64,000 nt of DNA from Cavia porcellus (taxonomy: Eukaryota > Chordata > Mammalia > Rodentia > Caviidae): positions 36,063,748 to 36,127,747 of the forward strand of contig NW_026947506.1 in the NCBI RefSeq assembly GCF_034190915.1, read 5' to 3'. The notes beneath the pieces were generated by a model. It had not been told where the DNA came from, ran no database searches, and saw nothing but the letters and a program-made list of their open reading frames with translations. A program made the translations under genes and the position numbers. Shown piece by piece: positions 31,449-42,139 of the stretch. Each line of letters opens with the position of its first letter. The first letter of the stretch is position 1.

Positions 31449-34400
31449 ATTTTTTAAAATTTTATTTAAAGAAAGACTAAAAACAGAAAATGGGTAGAAA
31501 TAATACATATATTCAGAGAAAAAATAAACAGTAAGAAATCACTAGTTGATGTTTACATACTGTCCTTTTACAAATAGTTGTTCAAGATACAAAAGTGGAA
31601 CATATAAAGTGGGAATTCAAACAGCGAGACTGCAAACAGTTCTGTTCAACTATCCAACAAAACTTAGTAACATGGTTGTCAATCCTGTACACTTAAACAT
31701 ACATGAAGTTATCCATATCTTTATTTATGTTGAGATTAAACAAACTAAAGCAGGCTAAAATCATTCTGAACAAAGAATAATAGTATTGCTGGATTTCACA
31801 TCATGACACTCCAGGATCAGCACTGGGTACTGTAGTGTCTTTTTTTAAAATTTAATTTAAAGAAAGACTAAGCAAAACAGAAAACGGGTAGAAATAATAC
31901 ATATTTCCAAAGAAAAAAATAAACAGCAAGAAATCACTAGTTGATGATTACAGATTGTCCTCTTACAAATAGTTATTCAAGATACAAAAGTGGAGCATAT
32001 AAAATGGGGATTCAGACAGTAAGACTGCAACCAGTTCTGTTCAACTATCCAACAAAAACTTAGAAATATGGTTATCAATCCTATATACTTAAACATACAT
32101 GCAGTTATCCATACCTTCAATTATGTTGAGATTGAACAAACCCAAGCAGGCTAAGATCACTCTGAACAAAGAATAATACTATATCTGAGTTTCACATTAT
32201 GACACTCCAGGATCAGCACTGGGTACTTAATGTCTTTTTCTTCAAAGTATCTGTTCATTTCAACTTGTGCCATAAGATCAGTTCTCACAAACTGTTTATA
32301 GATTCTACACATGCATGGGTCTTAACTTGTATTTCTATCCTTTCTATTTTAAAAGGAGAAACAAAACAAAGCAAGACAAAACAAACATATTCCTATAAAC
32401 ACATGAAATGAAAAAGATGTATGAAACGGTTGTACAAGAGGTTCTACCAAGGTTCTTGTTATCTTCAATAGAATTGGCTACATGATCAGACATAATATAA
32501 TTGAATATATCAGTACATGACAGTATTAATAAAAACACAAATTTGTAAATAGTATAAAACTTCCAAAATAGGTAGTTATCAAACCAGAATGTGTATCGTA
32601 GAGTTTTGTCATCTTCAGGGTAGTTGCCTATACTCTCAGACTTGATACTATCAATCATATCAGTTTTGAATAAAATCTGTTGATATCAAACAAACCAGAT
32701 TTAACTAAGATCAGTCATGATAAAACAGTATAAGTCATACACGGCTCCAGATTAAGTTGATGGGAAATTAAAGATGATTACTCTGCTATATCCTGATGTT
32801 TTTGGGATAGCTGTCTGTGCCCTCAAATCTAATGCAAGTAGACAAACTGGGACAGAATAAAATCTGCCTAAGCAGAGTGGTGCAAGTAATGTGGGTTTTA
32901 AATATTGATACACTATTAACAATATATTCTGCCATCTTTTTTAAGACTCTCTCTCCCCTTTCACTTCCCCAGGGTGCACTGTGCATTTTTGGGTCTGACC
33001 AAGACCCTTGGCTTTAAATGGGAAGGGCAACCTGCTATTTACCTAAGTAGTTCCAAACCTTCTCTCTCCTGGACTTGATCTCTAATTGTATTCCTTTACC
33101 TATTAAAGCCTGTCTTTCCAACCTATCCACAAATACTGATCTAGTCGCCCCTATTACTCTCTGGTTCTCTGTCACATAGAGCATTGTCTTCTCATATTTG
33201 ATTTTCAGTCCTTGTACTCTTTTTCATGTTAATTATATTTCCTATGAATAGCATCTCAGTGGACCCTGCCTCCTGATCTACTCCATGTGGTTCTTTTTTT
33301 TTTAATTTAGTGTATCAAGGCCATCTATATTAGAGATTATAATGAGCCTTCTCTGCCTCATTTCTGTTATGCTCTTTTTTGCCATCAGTTGTCTGCTTGT
33401 CTTCTTCATTCTGTTTTCTGCTCCATTCATTGAGGCCTCTCTGCCACTATTCCTGGAGTCCTAGTACTTTTCTTTCTCTCTAGAATGCCCTGCAGTATTC
33501 TCTGTAGAGTTGCATTGGTGGTTGTGAATTTCCCAAATTCCTCTTTATCTTGGAAGTATCTTGTTTCTCCATTAATTTCTAGAGACAGTTTAGCAGGGTA
33601 TATCACTCTTGGTTGGAGCTTATTTTCTTTTAGTGCTTGGAATATTTTGCTCCAGACTCTTGTTGACTTGATGGTTTATGTCGAGAAGTCTGCTGTTATT
33701 CTGATAGACCTTCCTTTATCGGTTATGTGTTTCTTGTCTCTAACTGCTTTTAATATTCTGTTCTTACATTGAATTTCTGGGACCTTGATTATTATATGCC
33801 TGGGTGTAGCTCTGTTTTGGTTGTAGGTGGCTGGAGTTCTGTAAGCCTCATACATCTGAATATCATTTCCTTCTCCTATGTTTGGGAAGTTTTCCTTAAT
33901 TATTTCTGTGAATAGCCTTTGTAGTTCCTTTGTTTGTACCCCTGCTTCTTCATTCACATTCTTTATTCTCAAGTTATAGATCCTTTTGTTATCTTCTAGC
34001 CTTTGTATTATTATTGTTTGTTTCCTTGTTATTTTAAAAAAGTTTTTCCTTTCATAATCCCACATTGCAAAGCTGTCCTCCAGTTTGGATAACCTGTCCT
34101 TAGTTTCTTTCAAGCTGATTTGCCATCTTTCCATAGAGTTTTAAATTTCCTGGAGATCTCTTTGAATCTGCTTCATTTATTCTATATTTTCTTTATATTC
34201 TTCATCAAATGGTTCTTTCCTTTGTTTGAGTTCCCCTCTTCTTCTGTCTGGGTCTACTTGAGGGGTGCTTAGCATCACTTTATTAATCTTCTTATATCTT
34301 GCTTTACGTGGCTAAATATTTCACTTTTGAACTCATCTATGAGGTTCCAAATATATCTCTTTATGTCCACTGGTGCCGTGTCTGATATTGCATGTTTGCT

Positions 34401-35275
34401 GTTCTCATTCTCCTTTGTATTTACCTGTCCTGGGTCACTGTTCTCAGGGTTGGGACCTGGGGACTTTTTCTTGTTTCTTCCTCTTTCTATTTTTTTTTTT
34501 GTTTGTTTCTTCCGGGAGGCCCCAGTTTCTTTCTCTGTTGGTTACAATTGTTCTGAAGCATGCTGGCTAGGTGACCTTTCCACTGCAGTGTGCTAGTGAG
34601 TTGCAAACAGAGGCAGCATATGCTGGCCCCTCCCCTCCAGATCAGTCAAGCTGCTGAGGCCTTCACTATATTAGTGTGTACCGCCTCCCCTCTGGATCAG
34701 TCAAACTTCTGAGGCCTTCATTGCGTTAGTGTGTGCGGCCACCATCAGGAATTGATTTCAGATAACCTATTGGGTCTCAGCCAGGACATGTGACATAGGC
34801 CTAGCTCACTCCACCAATCCTGTTTGTGAAGGGAACAACTGACTGAAGTTACTGCTGCCCCTTGTACTTTCCAGTCCTGCCCAGTCCCAGAATGTTCTGC
34901 CAGAGCCCCCTTTATGTGGAATGGCTCCACTCCCATCACTCACCACAGATCAATGCAGGCTCCCCGCCAGCTCAGCTTTCTGTTCGGCTGGCTGACCCCT
35001 GACCTCAGTGTGACTGTGCCTCCACTGAGTCAAAAAGTTGGATCCTTGGACAGCTTGGCAAGTCACCCACTGTGGCGGGAGCACTGAACCTTTAGCTGTT
35101 CCAATAATAGCACCAGGACTGTATATTTGATTGGTTCTTCTCACCTTAGTTTCTTCTTGGGACGAGAGAATTCATCCCCCTCTCTTTGGGGCTCCCCATG
35201 CTATATTATGTTGAATTCTAAGTTGACTATCTCAGGGAGCCTCTGTAGCCAGCTGTTATCTATCTTTGCTCCAAT
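31449..35275 (-). mobile_element. Older ORF1-only L1-derived element, copy F, with duplicated 3' end
   Basis: Flanked by ctaaaggagaatttt (31434-31448) and ctaaaggagaacttt (35276-35290), a 15-bp duplication with one change. The minus strand holds 5'UTR (35275 to about 34500), broken ORF1 (about 34480-33440), a non-coding middle (33350-32240) that differs from the younger copies, and the 3' end. The last ~395 bp occur twice in tandem (32234-31835 and 31834-31449). No ORF2. The same older subfamily recurs at 48593-51745. Confidence 0.85.
33440..34480 (-). pseudogene. L1 ORF1 pseudogene in copy F
   Basis: The best stretch (34134-33676) reads 'RLSKLEDSFAMW', 'RIYNLRIKNVNEEAG', 'YEAYRTPATYNQNRATPRHIIIKVPEIQ', 'SIRITADFST', i.e. 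coiled coil, RRM-like and early C-terminal domain. Frames upstream and downstream are broken by stops. More diverged than copies A, B and C. Confidence 0.82.
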
Positions 35276-35303
35276 CTAAAGGAGAACTTTCAAAGTAATT
35301 TAA

Positions 35304-35962
35304 TTTTTTTTCTTATTTTAAAGATAGTAAAATACAACAAAACAATACAGAACAAAGCCAATCAAGACAATGCTGTGAAATTGGTACAGAACTTCAGAGC
35401 AGGATACTGGGATAACAATACTAGGTACCAGAGTATGTCTTGTTATCTTCATAAAAGTTGTCCATTCAATCAGGTATAGCAAAAGCAAACTAAAAAAAGA
35501 ACGCTATAAAACCAATCAAAACAGAACATTGATTAGAGCAAACCAATCAGGGCAAAGCAAAACTGTGAGAGCAATACTGGCCTTCAAAGACAAGGTAGAA
35601 GGAAATCCCCCATATTTCCTTTACTGTATATGGTCATCCTCCCAAGAGATGCTCAGACCTCTGGCCCAGGTCAGCACAATCAACTGAACAATACAAGCAT
35701 TTAGTTGCTTTATGTACCTCAGTTGCTATCAGCCCTGGCTAACCTGGAAACCATCCAGTTGCTAACAGAGGTGGGAGTGGGCAGGGCAGGACATTCGATT
35801 TGGGACTGGGGGCACACATGGGACATTTGATTTCCAGCCCAAGCACCAATAAGCTCAAGGGAGACACTGACATATTCTCTCCCTGGCACACCCGTGGCTC
35901 ATGCCATTTATCAGAAAGGCTAGTTCATTGCATCTTTAGTCAGTCCTCCAAGTTCCAGCATC
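35304..35962 (-). mobile_element. Short ORF-less L1-tailed element, copy X2 (about 660 bp)
   Basis: Flanked by tcaaagtaattta (35290-35302) and tcaaagtaatttt (35963-35975). On the minus strand a GC-richer head (35962 to about 35580) is followed by two units of the L1-type 3'UTR repeat ('aggtatagcaaaagc' and 'ctgggataacaatactagg' on the plus strand) and an A-rich end. It aligns along its length with 20691-21372. It lacks ORF1 and ORF2, so it must borrow L1 proteins. I know of no named family with this make-up. Confidence 0.78.
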
Positions 35963-35975
35963 TCAAAGTAATTTT

Positions 35976-36112
35976 AAATGGGATAGCCTGTAACCCCAGA
36001 ATTTAGGAGGCAGAGGCAGGAGGATCATCATGAGTTTGAGGTCAGCCTAGCCTACATAGTCCAGAGTCAGCCTGAACTACAAAGTCAGAACCTATCTCAA
36101 AACATAAAGCAA
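35976..36112 (+). repeat. B1-like SINE
   Basis: 'gcctgtaaccccagaattta', 'ggaggcagaggcaggaggatc', 'tttgaggtcagcctagcc', then 'agaacctatctcaaaacata'; a near-complete B1/7SL pattern. Confidence 0.92.
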
Positions 36113-36364
36113 CCCTCCCCCCAGATTAAACAGGACAGTGTTCCTTAGTTTAGGGTCAGGGAGTTTTAAAAAGAAAACATATGGTACCTGGGCATGGTCT
36201 AGGGTTACACTATGTTGTTCATGGTGACTGGAAACAGAGAGGTGCTAAGTCTTAACACTTAAGTCCAGATTTTCAAATACAGATCTGGACATTTTCAGTT
36301 GAAGTACTTTTTTACCTTGTAAAATGTTGTTTACTAGGCCTGAAGCTTAAGCTTATATTTTATT
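36113..36364. other. No recognised feature
   Basis: Short unclassified spacer between SINEs. Confidence 0.5.
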
Positions 36365-36490
36365 TTAAAATATAGAATATATTTTAGGAGACAGAGTCTC
36401 ACTACATAGTCCAGGATGCCTCTGGACTTACTGTGAAGGCCAGGCAGAGCTTGAACACCTGATCTTTCTCCCTCTACCTTCTAAGGAGGT
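36365..36490 (-). repeat. B1-like SINE
   Basis: The plus strand reads 'ggagacagagtctcactaca', 'agtccaggatgcctctgg', the reverse complement of a B1 body. Confidence 0.8.
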
Positions 36491-36569
36491 TTTTCATCTT
36501 TACTAAAACTTGTCAAAGCTTTACCAAAATATTATACCTGATCATTTTGTCTCCTTCTATAAAACATCT

Positions 36570-36775
36570 CAAGCTGGGGATGATGTTCCCCACATGTTCT
36601 CTGAGCTACTCCAGAGGCAGAGTCCGGAGGGTAGCAAGTTCTTGGCCAGCCTGGGCAACACATAGTGAGACTCTACATATACATGAAATATAAAATCACT
36701 TGAGATATAGCTCAGTGATACAATGTCCTTGGGGTCATTCTTCTTCACTCCTCACAAAAAAATGTTTAAAATAGC
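36570..36775 (+). repeat. Adjacent B1-like and ID-like SINEs (possible composite)
   Basis: A B1 body ('agctactccagaggcagag', 'cttggccagcctgggcaaca', 'agtgagactctacat', to about 36685) runs into an ID-like body ('ttgagatatagctcagtg', to about 36775) with one A-rich end. Composite B1/ID SINEs are known in some rodents; two independent insertions are equally possible. Confidence 0.65.
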
Positions 36776-37546
36776 ATAAACACTTAATTTTCACACTGTG
36801 TGAATTTTGAGACCTCAAAACCCAAAGGGTGTCTATAGTGACTGGCTGGAGCTCTGGAGGTTCCTGGGCTTAAGCACACAGGAGGATGAGAAAATAAAGA
36901 AGAGACAAAACTGGAATAAGGTGGAGCCCTTACTCTCCTGATGAGAGGAAAGGAAAGGCTCAACAGCTTGAGCACATCTATTTATACACTCAGAAGGAAG
37001 ATGTCAGTTTCAATCCTGCTGCCTAGCAACTTGTTTGGCCGGGGTCCTTTGCTTTTTTGGAGCTAGAACAGCTTGTTTATGTGGCTTGCTTCGGGCTCTC
37101 TATGTTTTCAGGGCTGGCCTTGTTTTAGCTCCACACATGATCAATCTCAGCTTCAATGGCTCCTTACATATCCCGGGATCGGTGGTCAGTTGAAGCTAGA
37201 GGAGCTGGGTTTGAAGAACTCTGTGGAGGATCTTTTCATTCTTGAACCCTTTTCATTTTAAGTGCAGTCCAAGAATTTTAAGTTCTTGCAGGCAGTAATT
37301 TAATCCTGTACAGTCCATTAATCCATAACAGCAGACAGCTATCTGTGTAGTTGGCAATTGTCAGAAGGTATACTGATTTGAGTTTCTTTTACGACTAACA
37401 TATTACTATAGCAATGCTTTACACATTTTGTAGTTATACTTGTCTGTTGGATGCCCTAAACCAAGTTAAAGTGTGACTTGTATTAATAACAATTAATCTC
37501 TTACTATCTATTAAGGTCAGTTAAATCTCCTCAGGAATCACTTTGT
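36776..37546. other. Unclassified, repeat-like DNA
   Basis: No gene. Two short stretches (37062-37110 and 37137-37165) resemble stretches near 53700-53750 and 56027-56062, so part of this is probably an unnamed dispersed repeat. Confidence 0.35.
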
Positions 37547-38025
37547 TGTTGGAGACCACTACACAGCGTCTCTGAGCAGGATTCAAAATTAACTAATTGG
37601 CTTTCTATGTTTGTCTGGAAGTCTGTCCTAGGTCTAGGCCCCTTGTCTGGTGATGGGAGCTGATTCATAGTAAGTGAACCTCCATGAATCACTGGTCCTG
37701 GCTGAGGCCTGTAGTGGCCTGTGAGGCCAGAGATACCTCAAAGGGCAAGATGAGGCCACAGCTGAGGACACGTTGGCTCCAGCACTAAGTAAGTAAATAG
37801 AGACTGCAACTGCAGGCATCTCACTCCTGCAGTCTCACTCCTATCATAAATGTCATCATGGAGATAAGATGGTTCCTCTAATTTAGTATAATTTACTACT
37901 TGGAGAAGTCTTTGAAGTGACTCCCAAGGTCCTGCTCATTTCCCACACTTTCCTCAGTCTTCCCACACTTTGTTTTGGACCTAATAAATATGAGTGGTCC
38001 AGAGAAGTCTTTTTCTTAGCCCTCA
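37547..38025 (+). mobile_element. 5' LTR of a class II (betaretrovirus-like) ERV
   Basis: Starts TG (tgttggagaccac) and runs about 478 bp. It aligns along its full length with 52390-52867, diverging only after 'agccct'. It contains 'cctaataaatatgag' near the 3' end, an AATAAA-type signal. No standard primer-binding site is evident just downstream. The bases before it ('ctttgt') only loosely match those after the 3' LTR ('cttgtt'). Confidence 0.82.
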
Positions 38026-38475
38026 GAGTCTCGAACTCAGCTAAAGGGTTTTGATCCTCCTGGAGCCCTAACATCATACCACTTGTCTCATTTATTTAAG
38101 CCTTTGCCATACACTCATTTGGGAGATTGGGAACTAGGTCAGGACCTGATCACTGGCACCTGGCACAGGGACCTAAATTTCTTGCACTAGGAATTTTAAC
38201 CTGAATGAGTAAATTCATCCAGAGTGGAAAAGTTTGGATACGAATCAGGCTTTCACTGGATGAAAATTTCACCAGGGACACCTGGAGAGAAGAGAGAGAA
38301 GAACAAGGGTGTGTCTTTCCACTGTGAAAAGCCATTTTATACAGGAGTAAAATATGGGGCAAAAGGTTCCAGCCAAGGAGCAAAGGTATTTACAACTACT
38401 ACTCCAAAACCTGGTAAACACTCAGGGTTCGTGTGTCAAAGAAAGATTTAACAAAAATGTTAAAAGAGGTAACCG
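38026..38475 (+). pseudogene. ERV leader and start of gag (matrix region)
   Basis: After about 330 bp of non-coding leader, a frame beginning at 38354 starts Met-Gly-Gln, the myristoylation-type opening of betaretroviral Gag, followed by leucine-rich matrix-like text. It is cut at 38475 by the L1 inserted with target duplication 'aaaagaggtaacc'. Matrix-like coding text resumes at 45496 with a stop in frame. Non-functional. Confidence 0.65.
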
Positions 38476-40355
38476 ACCACAAACTGGGAAAAATTCTTAG
38501 TGAACTCTTCCTCAGACAAAGGACTTCTGTCTAAAACATATAAAGAATTAAAAACATCAGACCCCCAAAATTCAAAGATCTAATCCAAAAATGGGCATCT
38601 GAGATGAATATACAATTCTCAGATGAAGAAATATATATGCCAAATAAATACATTCAAAAATGTTCATCATCATTACTCATTAGAGAAATGCAAATTAAAA
38701 CCACACTGAGATTCCATCTCACTCCTGAAAGAATGGCCAGGATCAAGCAAACCACCAACAACAAATGCTGGAGAGGCTGTGGGGAAAAAGGAACTCTCCT
38801 GAATTGTTGGTGTGAGTGTAGACTGGTGCAACCATTGTGGAGGTCAGTCTGGAGATTTCTCCAAAAGTTAGGATTGGAAGTCCCATTTGTTCCAGCTATC
38901 CCATTTCTAGGCATATTCCCAGAAGAACTGAAAGCATCATACCACACTGATATATGTGCACCCATGTTTATAGCAACACAATTTGTAATTGTCAGATCTT
39001 GGAAACAACCTAAGTGTCCATCAACTGAGGAATGGATAAAAAAGTTGTAGTATTTTTATACAGTGGAGTACTACTCAGCTATAAAGAGGGATCACATTGA
39101 GATATTTATTAATAAATGGGCGCAGCTTGAGACCATACTCATAAGTGAAATAAATCAAACTCACATGTATGAATACTGAATAGTTTCCCTAGTGTAAGAA
39201 ATGATACAAATACATAAAAGTATGTGGTAATCATGATTCCCCGTTATATGGTTTTGAAGCCTTATAAAACTTTCACTCATTAATTGGAATGGTTTTATTC
39301 TGGGCTGTTTAATATTATTGTCTGTGATGATATGAACAACTATTTTGAAGAAAACAAGACATCATAATAGCTAGTGCTGATTTAATATCATCTTGTTTTG
39401 AAGTCCCATCAAGCTTTTGTTCTTCTGTCTCCATTGCTTTTATCATGTTGTATCTTACTGGATTTTATTATATATGATAGTATAAACAAAATTTTTTATA
39501 GGCAAAGAGATAATATAGAAACCATTGTTCATTTTCTGTTCGCTGGTTCTAAATACCTTGTAATACTTTCTTTCTCTTGAATGGTTTTACACTGTCTTGG
39601 TATGTTTGATGCTATAGTATATGAAGTTATACTCAAATATTTCAAGGAAAGAGATACTATGGTAACTACTATTAAGTCAGGCTATCATTTGATGAAACAC
39701 TATGTTGTTTTATTCTGACCTGTATTGTTATGTTGTTATGTCCTCTTTTATCTCAGTCTCCCCCTTTTTTAAAATTTATTTTTATTATTATTTTTAATTA
39801 AGGGGGAAAACTTTTAAAAATTAACAGGATATATAGTATAGTAAATTTTTTGATTTCCTATTAACATGATTTGAAGCCCTGTATTGCTCTTACCATCTTG
39901 TTTTTTTTTTTTAATTTTATTTAAGGAGAAAAGAAAAAAAAAGCAGGGAAAGGGTACAAGTTATACAGATTTACAGAAAAAAAATGAACAGTAGGAAATC
40001 ACTAGTTAATGGATTACATATTGTCATCTTAGAAATAATTGTTCAAGTCACAAAATTAAAGCTTGTAAAGTGGACATTCCATCAATGATACTGCAAACAG
40101 TTCTGTTCATTGATCCAATAAAACTCTGTGATATCATTTTCTATCTTATACACTTAAATATACATGCAGTTATATAGTTTGGAGCACTTTCTTTTCCTCT
40201 CTTTTGTACCATGACTATTACACATTTTGGGTTTCATTGCTCCCACGGTTCTTATTACTTTTTTGGAAGAGAGTAAAACCAAATGTGGCATAATAGAACA
40301 GAATCGGTCAAGTCAAAAGGGTGGACATAATAGATAATGTAAAAACAGAATACAA

Positions 40356-41085
40356 CGGGAGAACATGGCGGACAGATAACAGCAACTACCGGAGGCTCTC
40401 TGAAAGACTCGGCTCAGAAGCCAGGAATGGTGCGGACTAAGGAGACATAAGCAGGTGGAGATATGCTCTGCTGACTCAGGAACGAACTGGGCTGAGAGAA
40501 ACCAACTTGGAATGCATTCCTGGTGCTAAAACAGGAACAGAAAAGCCTCGGTGTGGAGGCTGGACCCCGCGCCATTGTAAGCCGCGATTTGGGTTTCCCG
40601 CCGCGCAGCGGCTGGCTGCCTCTACAGCGGCTCGGCAAGGGGAGAGACGCGCAGAAGCTCTGAGAACGGCAATCTGCGAACGGCAGGGAGGCGTGCACTG
40701 ACTTGTGGTGAGGTGAGTGAGAGAAACTGACACTCTACCACAGTTTGACTCCAGCAGAGGACTTTCTGGGCCCGAGCAGTCCTGCGGGAGCAGGGCGCGG
40801 TGGTGACTCCAGCCACACATCCCCCTCTCCGGCGGGATTGGTGAAAAGTGCCTGGCCTGCGTGACGCTGCAGGCGGACCTGGTAGGCTGTCCCAACCCAG
40901 ATCCCAGAGCCTGACGATGGCTGGGAGGGGAGACACGTAGGCTGCCTGGTCCGTAACTCCGTGGTGCGCAGCGGTGAGCGGGAACACGTAACTGGCGCAA
41001 TTCGATCAGGCTGTGGCTGACTGGGAGAGAAGCTGGGCCTCTTATATAAGCTTGCATATATAAGGAACAGAGAAGAAGAGGCAGC
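40356..41085 (+). promoter_or_regulatory. GC/CpG-rich 5'UTR and probable promoter of copy B
   Basis: A GC-rich leader starting with 'gaacatggcgg' (YY1-type site, about 40360-40372) with many CpGs ('ccgccgcgcagcgg', 'acgcgcagaagc'). It matches the leader of copy A. A promoter role is inferred from L1 biology. Minus-strand frames of up to 247 codons over this block mirror its composition and are not taken as genes. Confidence 0.6.
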
Positions 41086-42139
41086 ATGGGAAGAGGCAGC
41101 AACAAGAAAGGCTCCTCGGCCCCCAATTCTGAGAAACAGGCAATAGCAGACACCGCACCAATATACATAAGGCACCATATAGAGAGCCTCATAGACCAAT
41201 TCAGGAATGAAGTTATCAACGACCTGAAGCTAGAAGTATGCAGTAATAGTTAGAGAAATGCTAAGTACCACCCAAGAAAAAACAGGCGGTGGAATGGAAG
41301 AACAGAAAAAAAGGGGAGAATTGTTTGATGGAGAAAACAGAGAAAGCATAGAATACGTGAAGCAGGTTCAAAGGGACTACCAAGATACTAAGAAGTCTAT
41401 AGAAGACTGGCATAACAGCTTGAACGAAACTAAGGACAGACTATCTGAACTGGAGGGCAGACTTGTAATATGGGAGAATGAAATGAAAAACTTCTTAAAA
41501 ATAACAAAGAAACAAACAGCAATAATACAAAGACAAGAAGATGATAAGAGGATCCATAACTTAAGGATTAAGAACATAAAAGAAGAAGTAGGGACACAAA
41601 CAAATGAACTACAAAAGCTACTCACAGAAATAATCCAGGAGAATTTTCCTAATTTAGCAAAAGGTAAAGATACTCAGATGTATGAGGCATACAGGACCCC
41701 AGCTACCTACAACCCAAACAGAGCAACACCCAGGCATATAATAATAAAAATTCCAGAAATTCAATACAAGAACAGAATATTAAAAGCTGTAAGAGACAAG
41801 AAACAGACCACTTACAAGGGAACACCCATCAGAATTACAGCAGATTTCTCAGCACAAACCATCAAATCACGAAGAGCATGGGGGGAAATAATTCAAGCTT
41901 TGAAAGATAATAATCTCCAGCCAAGATTGAGATATCCTGCACAACTGTCCCTGGAAATTGATGGAAAAACAAGGTGCTTCCAGGATAAAGAGGAACTGGG
42001 GGAATTTGCAACCACCAATTCAACTCTACAGAGAGTATTGCAGGATATTCTAAAAAAAGAAAAATACAAAGAATCCAGAAATAATGGCAGAGAGGCCACA
42101 ACGAATGGAGCAGAGAACAAAATGAAGAAGACAAACTGA
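41086..42139 (+). CDS. L1 ORF1p-like protein, one frameshift near the N-terminus
   Basis: Starts 'MGRGSNKKGSSAPNSEK' at 41086. A single extra nucleotide near 41240 brings a TAG at 41251, after which the frame is open from 41258 to 42139 (293 codons). Visible parts: coiled coil ('RLSELEGRLVIWENEMKNFLK'), RRM-like domain ('RIHNLRIKNIKEEVG' to 'PRHIIIKIPEIQ'), and C-terminal domain ('PIRITADFSAQTIKSRR', 'LQPRLRYPAQLS'). Total about 350 codons, a normal ORF1p length. It ends 'ATTNGAENKMKKTN' before the non-ORF2 junction. ORF1p binds element RNA as trimers; here it would act with a reverse transcriptase supplied by other L1s. Confidence 0.88.

Noticed and set aside
38604..39050. Independent 148-codon host gene
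   Set aside because: The text matches the L1 ORF2 C-terminal domain and continues into an L1 3'UTR.
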